Assembly (NCBI RefSeq): GCF_964355755.1
Contig: NC_092674.1
Span: 14,451,001 to 14,515,000 of the forward strand
Reading direction: 5' to 3'
DNA length: 64,000 bases
Origin: Antedon mediterranea
Lineage: Eukaryota > Echinodermata > Crinoidea > Comatulida > Antedonidae
The position numbers and the translations under genes are program-made. Below, piece by piece: positions 44,701 to 48,628 of the stretch. The stretch's first letter is position 1. Every line of letters starts with the position of its first letter. Below the pieces are notes generated by a model that made no database searches, was not told the DNA's origin, and worked only from the letters and a program-made list of their open reading frames with translations.

Positions 44701-46288
44701 GTTTCGTGGCAAGAGCACCTCTCCAACGCTCAGCTATATGGGAATCTTCGCAAGATCACCGATGTTATCAAAGAAAGAAGAGTCCGCTTTGTTGGACACT
44801 CTTTCCGCAACAAAAGTGAACTGATAAGCGAACTTATGCTCTGGATGCCATCACATGGGACAAGAAGACCAGGCAGGCCCCCAAAATCATTCATTGACCA
44901 ACTAGTTGCGGACTCCGGCCATACAATTGAAGAGCTACCAGGAGCAATGATGAACAGAGACGGCTGGAAAGAAGTAGTCAAAAGGATCCGAGCAAGCTCG
45001 ACGCAGTAGTAGTAGTAGTAGTAATTTGAAACGATAAAGATAAGAAAATCTGTGAGAATGAGAAAAAGTCGCCCCAACCGAGACTCAAACTCGGACCGCC
45101 TGCTTGATATGCAGATTTCCTAACCATTTTTCTCATTCTCACAGATTTTCTCATCTTTATCGTTTCAAATTAATTAATTAAATTTCAGTATATCACCGGG
45201 CGGTTTAGAATCAATGTTCTTAGCCTGATGTGTTTATATATATAAAAGTATCTCTTCGGTGATCCCGCCTCGTGAATAAAAATACTGGAAGATTAGGGCG
45301 TATCAATTTGATCTCTGGTGCGCGTGCGTACAACTGAGGACTTGTGCTGTTCCGCCGTACCACGCCGAAAATGTTAAAGGGTCGCTATCCAATCGAGTTT
45401 GAACAATACCATGAAAGCCCCAGTGGTCTAATGGTTAGGACATCTGCATACCAAGCAGGCGGTCCGAGTTCGAGTCTCGGTTGGGGCGATTTCCTCATCG
45501 TTTCAAATTAATTAATTAAATTTCAGTATATCACCGGGTGGTTTATATATGTGTTATATATATAAACACATTAATTCGAAACCGCCCGGTGATATACTGA
45601 AATTTAATTAATTAATTTGAAACGATAAAGATGAGGAAATCTGTGAGAATGAGAAAAAGTTGCCCCAACCGAGACTCGAACTCGGACCGCCTGCTTGATA
45701 TGCAGATGTCCTAACCATCAGACCACTGGGGCTTTCATGGTATTGTTCAAACTCGATTGGATAGCGACTCTTTAACATTCTCGGCGTGGTACGGCGGAAC
45801 AGCACTAGTCCTCAGTTGTACGCACGCGCACCAGAGATCAAATTGATACGCCCTCATCTTTCAGTATTTTTATTCAGTTATACTATATATATATGTATAT
45901 ATATAATCAATAGAAAATGGTATTTTGATGTTTATTTAATTAAACATTATCGTTTATTATCGGGTTTTTTTTCTTCGACCAACCAAAAATAAACGTCTCT
46001 TAGAAACAAAGCAAAAGTGATTTTTAAAAAGCGACAGTTCGTATTATCCATCGCTAGTGACCAGTCGAATGGCCAAATTACGTGTTGCGTCCCTCCATGC
46101 GTTGCGTCTTATTGGGAACCAATCTTGACGGCTAACTAGTGTACAGTACTTACGGGAATGAGTGCAAGTACGAACATGTGGTTCGGAATTCCCATCAATT
46201 GCCAATTCTGCTACGTATGCTTTGTTGCCCTGGTCGATGTATGTACTGCTTTGTTTAGTAACAACATCGTTAGTAATATTCAGTTTAT
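14466..46288 (-). CDS. Chimeric leucine-rich-repeat GPCR (GRL101/relaxin-receptor type) with lectin, SRCR, CUB and LDLa modules and a pseudokinase-like tail
   Basis: Thirty-three minus-strand exons, each bounded by AG/GT, were joined by eye and agree in phase at every junction, giving about 1,967 codons. Domain order is fucolectin, Cys-rich linker, LDLa x4, C-type lectin, SRCR x2, CUB x2, C-type lectin, linker, LDLa x7, LRR N-cap, five LRRs, hinge, 7TM, pseudokinase-like tail. Extracellular exons are all phase 1-1 modules, LRR exons are 72 or 69 nt and phase 2. The 3' half (LDLa-LRR-7TM) has the architecture of snail GRL101 and relaxin receptors. Modules upstream are typical of secreted or surface immune and scavenger proteins. 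No start codon or signal peptide exon was found above 46288, and no in-frame stop separates the blocks. The alternative is two or three adjacent genes whose terminal exons I missed; phase-1 modules would join in frame by default, so phase agreement among them is weaker evidence than it looks. Confidence 0.6.
14650..15545. other. Intron between the two pseudokinase-like exons
   Basis: AT-rich sequence of about 900 bp. It contains a stretch rich in GTAGTAGTAG-like and GGTGGTAGAG-like trinucleotides (14730-15050) and no exon-like frame that would fit the phase-0 junction. Confidence 0.5.
16069..17084 (-). CDS. Hinge and seven-transmembrane exon of the LRR GPCR
   Basis: A single 1,016-nt exon, phase 2 in and phase 1 out. 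It opens with [28 protein letters not shown], the Cys-rich hinge found in glycoprotein-hormone and relaxin receptors and GRL101. Seven hydrophobic segments follow. Class A landmarks are [13 protein letters not shown] in TM2, Cys in SSFLCHF paired with RPSVCLSLP in ECL2, [13 protein letters not shown] (DRA in place of DRY) at TM3, [13 protein letters not shown] in TM6 and [10 protein letters not shown] in TM7. Read without splicing the frame ends at TAG 16064-16066, giving a short tail. Spliced at the GTTAGT donor it continues into the kinase-like exon. The two options could be alternative forms. Coupling and ligand are unknown. Confidence 0.93.
17134..19254. mobile_element. Foldback element, 2.1 kb, with internal tandem modules
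   Basis: The ends are a perfect 15-bp inverted pair (GCTAGTCAATCTAGC at 17134-17148 and its complement at 19240-19254). The whole left half is repeated in inverted orientation in the right half, with centre near 18370. Each arm is itself a tandem series of about 335-bp modules recognisable by TATGCAAATTAGTAGTACAA (17465, 17795, 18135; inverted at about 18430 and 18777), TCTGTAGAGACTTT and TCGAAAACCACTAA. There is no open frame. It lies in the intron between the last LRR exon and the 7TM exon. Confidence 0.85.
19442..23474 (-). CDS. LRR N-cap and five leucine-rich repeats
   Basis: Exon 23366-23474 encodes [20 protein letters not shown], a Cys-flanked LRR N-cap. Then come 22989-23060, 22671-22742, 22347-22418 and 21568-21639, each exactly 72 nt and phase 2-2, plus 19442-19510 (69 nt). 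Each encodes one 24-residue repeat, for example [20 protein letters not shown] and [20 protein letters not shown]. The last repeat, [20 protein letters not shown], runs straight into the hinge [11 protein letters not shown]. One exon per repeat with phase 2 borders is the arrangement known from LGR genes. Five repeats is short for this family (relaxin receptors have about ten), so exons could have been lost or missed in the repeat-rich intron 19511-21567. Confidence 0.85.
19886..21445 (-). mobile_element. Family-1 interspersed repeat, copy B, inverted, full hairpin end
   Basis: This is the reverse complement of the 47.3-50.1 kb copies. The left end is ATCTATATATAAATTTACGT and the right end is the hairpin GATGGTACGCGAGC...GCCATCTAGT (21411-21444). 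It contains CCCCAAATAGGGGTGTTTTC and CATCATAATGTTGAAGACAG. The inverted pair of the sequence GAGTCCAAAT...ATTTGGACTC seen in copies C and D is also recognisable here near 21195-21225, decayed. It lies within the LRR intron. Confidence 0.7.
20344..20870. repeat. Direct tandem duplication of about 262 bp inside copy B
   Basis: Segments starting CATTCCAAATTATTTGGTTT at about 20343 and 20605 are nearly identical through TAGATTATAAACATATAATA. Only a few substitutions separate them (for example CATACAGG versus CATAGAGG). The duplication happened after insertion or is specific to this copy. Confidence 0.85.
21722..22268. repeat. 44-bp satellite, about 12-13 copies
   Basis: Perfect or near-perfect head-to-tail units contain AAAGGAACAGCAAAGCCACA, CATTGCATACCGGTAATTTA and TATT or TAAT. 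Units differ mainly at TATT/TAAT and one AAAG/AAAA change. The final unit is degenerate (GCAGAGCCACACATGCC). It sits in the intron between LRR exons 22347-22418 and 21568-21639. Confidence 0.95.
23640..24140 (+). mobile_element. Possible solo LTR
   Basis: A stretch with tandem CACACCTTACAGCCA phrases, a polyadenylation-type GAATAAAC at about 24075 and a closing CTCAACA resembles an LTR of a retrovirus-like element. No confident TG start or target duplication was found. It is noncoding and lies between the LRR N-cap exon and LDLa module 11. Confidence 0.25.
24316..26680 (-). CDS. Seven LDL-receptor class A modules (LDLa 5-11)
   Basis: Seven phase 1-1 exons, one module each: 26567-26680, 26247-26357, 25557-25673, 25275-25388, 24911-25057, 24617-24733 and 24316-24432. 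Most keep the six-Cys pattern and the calcium-binding DGxDE end, for example NECQ-type [20 protein letters not shown] in the first and [20 protein letters not shown] in the third. LDLa modules bind ligands or stabilise receptors outside the cell, and in relaxin receptors they drive activation. The module at 24911-25057 is degenerate: it has an insert and [11 protein letters not shown] in place of the SDE motif, and its donor is a weaker GTAGGC. That at 25275-25388 has ITEDEKDC. The order and closeness to the LRR exons match GRL101. Confidence 0.9.
27723..27785 (-). CDS. Small linker exon
   Basis: A 63-nt phase 1-1 exon encoding [20 protein letters not shown] between the second C-type lectin domain and the seven LDLa modules. 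It has good acceptor and donor (GTAAGT) sequences. It is Ser/Pro-rich with no domain, probably a spacer. Confidence 0.55.
27975..28899 (-). CDS. C-type lectin domain 2 (three exons)
   Basis: Exons 28684-28899, 28224-28314 and 27975-28126. The domain begins [17 protein letters not shown], has the [20 protein letters not shown] helix region and NYITYIGL (the WIGL strand). It continues [14 protein letters not shown], then [10 protein letters not shown] and ends [17 protein letters not shown]. For exon 2 I chose the donor GTATGT after 28224. The nearer GTATAT donor would create an in-frame TGA at the junction. EPN/QPD calcium-sugar residues are not evident, so carbohydrate binding of the classical kind is doubtful. 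Confidence 0.88.
29161..30127 (-). CDS. Two CUB domains
   Basis: Exon 29780-30127 (phase 1-1) encodes a CUB-like domain starting [15 protein letters not shown] and closing [20 protein letters not shown]. Exon 29161-29565 encodes a clearer one: [56 protein letters not shown] and [11 protein letters not shown]. The D..D..CxNDYV pattern matches the calcium-binding CUB subtype used in complement and developmental proteases for protein-protein contacts. The first CUB has fewer cysteines and is more diverged. Confidence 0.85.
30220..30492 (-). repeat. tRNA-derived SINE
   Basis: On the minus strand the segment opens with a tRNA-like part (box A-like TGGCAGAGCGGC, box B-like GGGTTCGAGTC) followed by an ATGATGATGATA run and a conserved body including CCGTTGGTCCCGTGTACAT and GCACGTTAAAGTA. 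This fits a tRNA-derived SINE in the intron between SRCR 2 and CUB 1. Confidence 0.5.
31023..32011 (-). CDS. Two SRCR domains
   Basis: Exons 31703-32011 and 31023-31328, each a complete phase 1-1 scavenger receptor cysteine-rich domain. Domain 1 has [48 protein letters not shown] and [13 protein letters not shown]. Domain 2 has [56 protein letters not shown] and HVQCS. SRCR domains act as extracellular ligand-binding modules and are greatly expanded in echinoderm immune genes. Cysteine positions fit an intact fold in both. Confidence 0.92.
32105..36899 (-). CDS. C-type lectin domain 1, two exons split by a retrotransposon-bearing intron
   Basis: Exon 36639-36899 encodes [40 protein letters not shown] and [19 protein letters not shown]. 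Exon 32105-32227 continues [20 protein letters not shown], then [18 protein letters not shown]. The junction reads [13 protein letters not shown], exactly as expected for this fold. EPS stands where EPN would bind mannose-type sugars, so sugar specificity is uncertain. The 4.4-kb intron contains the CR1-like element in antisense orientation to this gene. Confidence 0.9.
33060..36545 (+). mobile_element. CR1/jockey-like non-LTR retrotransposon
   Basis: The element carries an endonuclease-reverse transcriptase frame starting near 33214. It has a 3' UTR with paired TTCCATGCATGCGGCT and GGAAGTCTCCCTGG phrases and a 3' tail of TGACTTG tandem repeats (36510-36545). It lies inside the intron of C-type lectin domain 1 on the opposite strand. 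No upstream ORF1 is visible, so it may be 5'-truncated near 33060. The target-site duplication was not identified. Confidence 0.85.
33214..36321 (+). pseudogene. Endonuclease-reverse transcriptase ORF of the CR1-like element, interrupted by two stops
   Basis: The first part (33214-34281, 355 codons) is an apurinic-type endonuclease: [15 protein letters not shown], the catalytic Glu in [19 protein letters not shown] and the final KKFSDHQPY. The second part (34462-36321, 619 codons) is the reverse transcriptase, with [52 protein letters not shown] and the catalytic YADD at 35446-35457. A C-terminal segment with CNRDG follows. Both are in the same frame. The break consists of TAA at 34279-34281 and TAA at 34297-34299 within a Lys-rich KHKK stretch, and the intervening codons continue the expected [16 protein letters not shown]. 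Two substitutions therefore silence an otherwise complete protein, so the copy is fairly young but not autonomous. Confidence 0.9.
37149..39828 (-). CDS. Four LDL-receptor class A modules (LDLa 1-4)
   Basis: Exons 39721-39828, 38719-38823, 38444-38551 and 37149-37238, all phase 1-1. The first is textbook: [20 protein letters not shown] then [12 protein letters not shown]. The second ([22 protein letters not shown]) and third ([23 protein letters not shown]) are typical but vary in the calcium loop. The fourth is only 30 codons and starts [14 protein letters not shown]. It lacks the first Cys pair and may be a shortened module fused to the following lectin domain. These are extracellular ligand-binding units. 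Confidence 0.88.
37870..38371 (+). mobile_element. 502-bp insertion flanked by 9-bp direct repeat, possible solo LTR
   Basis: AATGAAACA occurs immediately before (37861-37869) and after (38372-38380) the segment. Inside are a TATA-like GTATATAAGGGGAAG at about 38092 and ATTAAAGCC as a possible poly(A) signal near 38247. It is noncoding. The promoter-plus-poly(A) layout suggests a solo LTR, but 9 bp is longer than the usual LTR duplication and the ends are not TG...CA. Confidence 0.35.
38990..39140 (+). repeat. Short LINE/SINE 3' end with A-rich tail
   Basis: CTTCTCCGGGAGACGTGTCT is followed by ATTGTCATAAAATAAA and an (ATA)n tail. It lies in the intron between LDLa 2 and LDLa 1 and is noncoding. 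Confidence 0.4.
39240..39345 (-). repeat. LINE 3' tail
   Basis: Reverse complement reads TTTCCCAAGTTGGGATGAAT, AAAGTGTTCTTGTATCTTGT and a short TATCTTG tandem, the usual 3' end of a CR1-like element. No coding part is present. Confidence 0.5.
39969..40067 (-). CDS. Small Cys-rich exon after the fucolectin domain
   Basis: A 99-nt phase 1-1 exon encoding [20 protein letters not shown] then [12 protein letters not shown]. Four cysteines and two N-glycosylation sites are visible. I do not recognise a domain. It could be a truncated EGF-like or other disulphide linker between the fucolectin domain and LDLa 1. Confidence 0.6.
40285..46288 (-). CDS. Fucolectin (F5/8 discoidin-like, tachylectin-4/pentraxin-1 type) domain, three exons
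   Basis: Exons 46154-46288, 40946-41032 and 40285-40500 join in phase 1. The sequence reads [50 protein letters not shown], then [28 protein letters not shown] and [12 protein letters not shown]. This is the eel-fucolectin-type fold. Such domains bind fucosylated glycans. The usual R-x-D-x4-R sugar motif appears altered (NRYKFEHR), so binding is uncertain. Exon 1 is 5.1 kb from exon 2 because an RTE-like element and tRNA-like repeats sit in the intron. This is the most upstream exon I can support; no signal peptide was found. Confidence 0.88.
41225..41410 (+). repeat. Repeat with hammerhead-ribozyme-like core, copy 2
   Basis: CTGATGA at 41247-41253 is followed by AGGGCTGGTGTTGCCC, which can form a GGGC/GCCC stem, and GAAAGC. 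Downstream are TCTGCTAACTTTTCTGGC, TTGTATCTCCATTGAGATCC and CAGCATTGTCATTTTTTCAG. It matches copies at 41757 and 11480 (inverted). Confidence 0.55.
41690..41915 (+). repeat. Repeat with hammerhead-ribozyme-like core, copy 3, with (AT)n runs
   Basis: CTGATGA at 41761-41767, GGGCTAGTGTTGCCC stem and GAAAGC, then the same body as copy 2. It is bracketed by (AT)n tracts at 41725-41751 and 41888-41907. Just before the core a partial inverted copy of the 3' end (ATCAGTGGCTGGATCTCAAT) occurs. Confidence 0.55.
41971..45034 (+). mobile_element. RTE-like non-LTR retrotransposon with 12-bp target-site duplication
   Basis: The inserted sequence is 41983-45022. AATTTGAAACGA stands on both sides (41971-41982 and 45023-45034), a perfect 12-bp duplication. 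The 3' end is a short (TAG)n run (45006-45022), as is usual for RTE-type elements. The target is the arm of a tRNA-like inverted repeat, which resumes directly after the element (ACGATAAAGATAAG). The gene-sized open frame is intact, which indicates a recent insertion in the fucolectin intron. Confidence 0.9.
42097..45009 (+). CDS. Endonuclease-reverse transcriptase of the RTE-like element
   Basis: One frame is open from 41974 to TAG at 45007-45009. The first in-frame ATG is 42097, giving 970 codons, and the sequence before it is partly target DNA. The N-terminal endonuclease shows [29 protein letters not shown] and VISDHRIV. The reverse transcriptase has [60 protein letters not shown] and YADD at 44263-44274. 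The C-terminus has [11 protein letters not shown] and [13 protein letters not shown], typical of RTE-related clades. Together these nick target DNA and copy the RNA in place. No stop or frameshift was seen, so the copy may be active. Note LQRD where most relatives have PQGD or RQGD at the template-binding loop, a possible defect. The clade call is by resemblance. Confidence 0.88.
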   Translation: MNLLKCKNFIIISTFNVRTLNTINQIPELIANSINWKIDVVCIQEHRIFHEANELEYKDAGKGWTLITSSATKNDINATIGGVGLLLSPRAIKSLNKIEKINSRIIIANFNGNPETTIISCYSPTNVADEDLVTQFYIELSSLVRDVPKHNLLLIGGDFNAQIGMENNKTFSFHDQTNRNGELFREFAVENRLLVLNTKFQKRMGKLWTFQYANGRKAQLDYLLINHKWKNSCLNCEAYNSFASVISDHRIVSSRIRLSLRANNKKLDNPPPYYWKSLIHDGNTLVRFTIEIRNRFDALQDESVIDNPDTTYENFVKAHWEAASNCIPLKPKKRKRVSWETQAIQDQRERIKRSATRKNANPTPQNISKFNREKLKLTRLYQIELETYLQTKIDSIKQYSVNKQSMAWDTINEISGRKRISQAKLKATSQNDRLNQWKNHFKNLLGNIPNITNVETIELFPAQTESNIKIGPFNDEELNKALTKMKNEKSPGLDGIPPEVWKTKHFNNVLLKCCNEVYEQRPIHYWTRGCILPFPKKGDLGKAENYRGITLTPIAAKIYNLMLLNRIQPWIETILRKNQNGFRQGRSASSQILTIRRILERVRDKNLPAVLLFVDFAKAFDSVHREKMREILLVYKIPLEIVNAIMMLYKNSSALVRSPDGDTDPFQVKAGVLQRDTLAPYIFIICLDYVLRSAIDPLNKHGLTLKPRISKRFPATLVTDADYADDIALLSNTIAGAKTRLHAFENAASSIDLHINAKKTESMNVNCQGQIQTSSGYALNQVDQFTYLGSNIASTAKDVDIRISKAWSALKRLTVIWKSNISNNMKKNFFKTTVESVLLYGSSTWTLTKKLENTLNGTYTRMLRAVLNVSWQEHLSNAQLYGNLRKITDVIKERRVRFVGHSFRNKSELISELMLWMPSHGTRRPGRPPKSFIDQLVADSGHTIEELPGAMMNRDGWKEVVKRIRASSTQ
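45071..45128 (-). pseudogene. Truncated tRNA-like copy
   Basis: The 3' two thirds of the same tRNA-like sequence (T arm with TTTGAGT, anticodon loop ATATCAA). The 5' D-arm half is lost where it meets TTTTTCTCATTCTCACAG, forming a small hairpin with the left flank. Confidence 0.5.
45417..45487 (+). tRNA. tRNA-like sequence (possible pseudogene or SINE head), loop ATACCAA
   Basis: 71 nt that fold as a cloverleaf. The acceptor GCCCCAG pairs with TTGGGGC, box A is TGGTCTAATGG, the anticodon stem is TCTGC/GCAGG with loop ATACCAA (anticodon would be ACC), and the T arm is CCGAG TTCGAGT CTCGG. An ACC anticodon is not normally used, and the sequence is part of a dispersed inverted repeat, so a tRNA-derived repeat is likelier than a functional gene. 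Confidence 0.45.
45662..45732 (-). tRNA. tRNA-like sequence in inverted orientation, loop ATATCAA
   Basis: The mirror copy of 45417-45487, differing at a few positions. The cloverleaf is intact and the anticodon would be ATC. Box A (TGGTCTGATGG) and box B (AGTTCGAGTCT) are present. A34-containing ATC is not the usual Asp anticodon (GTC). Probably a repeat-embedded tRNA pseudogene. Confidence 0.45.
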
Positions 46289-46299
46289 CTGCACAAAAC

Positions 46300-47285
46300 A
46301 ATGTAACAGTAGTTTTAGTTATGAATTAACAAAGATACCCAGAACATATTGAGAGCTTATGTTCAATGAATATTTTCCATATTTGACTGATAATCAGTGC
46401 GGTATGATGATGATTATATTATTAAGTTCATTTAGTTATCTGCATGGCATCTTTTCAAATTCTGCACAGCAATTTTACCTCCCGTCACGCTTCATTGCTT
46501 TTCTTATATTTGATATTGATATTCTTCTTTCAAACACCAATAACATGAATAACACACACACGAATTATTTCTGAAAAAGGAGTGTTATTGAGGATATAAT
46601 ATTTATAATTAAGAAAAGATATTTCCCGATCAATATTATTGCTATTGAAAATATTCATGAAATTATTGCATTTCGGTCCACAATTTATTACCATTCTTTA
46701 TTTTTTATTTGATTCATAACCAAAAGGTTCAGTTTTAAAAAATCGATTTTATGCATTTTCCAAAAAATATTGGTAAATGTAATTTAAACAATGACATTTG
46801 TCTTCTCATTGTCGTCGTACATTATCGTTTTTCTCTAATAAAGTTGTGTTAGTTTATTAGTTTTTCTGTAAGAAAATATTTTACTGATTGCAATCAATAA
46901 TTTTAAAAAAAGATTTATAAATATAGATGAGTTATTATTATAATGTTAGTATAATACTTAATGTTAGATATAAGTGTGTATAAAATGAAATTTGTGTGAA
47001 CATATAATACGTATGAGTTCGTTTGTTGTATTTCATATACAGTTTTATTTACTTAAATTATTAAATAAATCGTAAAAATTCGTGTTGAATGTTTGTTTAA
47101 GTACCAGTGCATGTATTTTGCGTATGCTATAGGGCGTTTCTGTATACGTACAATCAGGGAAGAGTGTAATTTAACTCTTCCCTGGTACAATATAACTACA
47201 TATCAGGGCAAATATTCTCTAGATCGGAATGCGTTACCGTGACAAATTAGGTTTATCCGCCTTAATGCACACACATAATGTACCC
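46300..47285. other. AT-rich region upstream of the first recognised receptor exon
   Basis: This would be intron or promoter of the receptor gene. No minus-strand exon with a start codon and hydrophobic leader could be identified. The plus-strand frame at 46359-46574 has no family features. A hairpin-like GAAGAGTGTAATTTAACTCTTC occurs at about 47160. Confidence 0.4.
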
Positions 47286-47289
47286 TTTA

Positions 47290-48628
47290 AGGTACCATCT
47301 AGGTCGTGCCCACAGATGGTTCTCGAATACACAGTAATTTCAGCGTCACAAAACTGGCGATTTCAAATGTACGTACCGCAGGACTATAATACATTGTCGT
47401 TTACAGAAACGAATAAATAGACACTAAAATTAGCACCCTGGGAATTACTTCCGAAGGAGAAACTTATCACAAAATGAGTCCAAATTTTTGATTTGGACTC
47501 ATTTAAAGAAACCCAATTTGTGTTTTGTATGGGTTTTTTTATATTAGGGTGGAGGAATGGGAAAACGGATAGGTACAAAGAGGAACAATTTTTAAACATA
47601 TTCTTTATCCACTCAGTAACGAAATATTGTTTTCGTGTTTTATAGGCCTATAAATAATATACCTCTAAATACAGTAAAACATTTGCGATTTAATACTTTG
47701 TTAAAACTGTCACTGTCATAATCGATTGAAATATTAAAGTACATGTCACGATACACCACTACGACGTTTATTTTATTGGTAATTATTAATTAATACAAAC
47801 GTTGAGAAGGAACTGTCAGTATAAAGTTTATTTGTATATAATAATGTGTTTATATATCTATCAGTAGATCCTATCCACAATCTCAGTAATAAAGTTTATC
47901 TGTATATATTTTTATATTACATCTAACAGTACGAACATTCACAGTAAGAAATGTTCGATTCAAATGAGGACTAAAAATAGTTAATAGGTATTTACAGTAT
48001 TGTCAAAGTATTGCAAGTTTATTCTCAAAGGGCCCATATATTTACCTACCGTATGTGTTAAACCAAGGGCTCATAAATTTACCTACTTGTGTTAAACCAA
48101 ACTCTGGCAGACTGAGAGATTGGGATGTTCCATTCATCGCAAATCAATACATTTGTATAATCATATATTAAATCTATCAAAATAGTATTTTTTTAAAGAA
48201 AATCGGCCTGTCTTCAACATTATGATGGTGTACTCTAGCTGTTCAACCGGTTTTCAGCTATTATAAATATACTATAAACAATTATCGTAGGAGGAGATAG
48301 GAAAATGCGAAGCCTCCTCGCATTTTTGTGGCGGGTAGTTTTCAAGATGGACATCCATTAGACAGTGTATACCACGATCGGAAAACACCCCTATTTGGGG
48401 CAAATCGAACCTAAATTCGTTTTAATCGTCAATACCTAATTATCTAACTTAATTTAATTAGTAAACAGGGTTACATCAGGTGGTTAAAATCAGTACCGAA
48501 AGTACGAACCAACTTTATATACCATCGAGTACAAATTCTAGAAGTAAGGCGTGATTTACCGAATTTTGCCCTTACGTAAATTTATATATAGACTAGATGG
48601 TACGCTCGCTTCGCTCGCGTACCATCTA
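47290..48628 (+). mobile_element. Family-1 interspersed repeat, copy C
   Basis: Starts at GGTACCATCTAGGTCGTGCC and ends TTACGTAAATTTATATATAG (about 48594), where it meets copy D head-to-tail. It contains a small inverted pair GAGTCCAAAT/ATTTGGACTC (47476-47502) and a CACCCCTATTTGGGGCAAAT motif. No protein is encoded; short frames are unconserved. Confidence 0.75.

Larger units (their letters stand above)
45035..45870. repeat. tRNA-containing inverted repeats (long palindrome)
   Basis: A unit consisting of a body (CAATTTGATCTCTGGTGCGC, TACCACGCCGA), a complete tRNA-like sequence, a CTCATTCTCACAGATTT-type segment and the end CAGTATATCACCGGGCGGTT occurs in both orientations around a centre near 45555. 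A third, truncated copy with its own hairpin (45028-45180) borders the RTE insertion. The left arm end at 41924-41970 carries the same CCGCCCGGTGATATACTGAA text. Confidence 0.85.
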
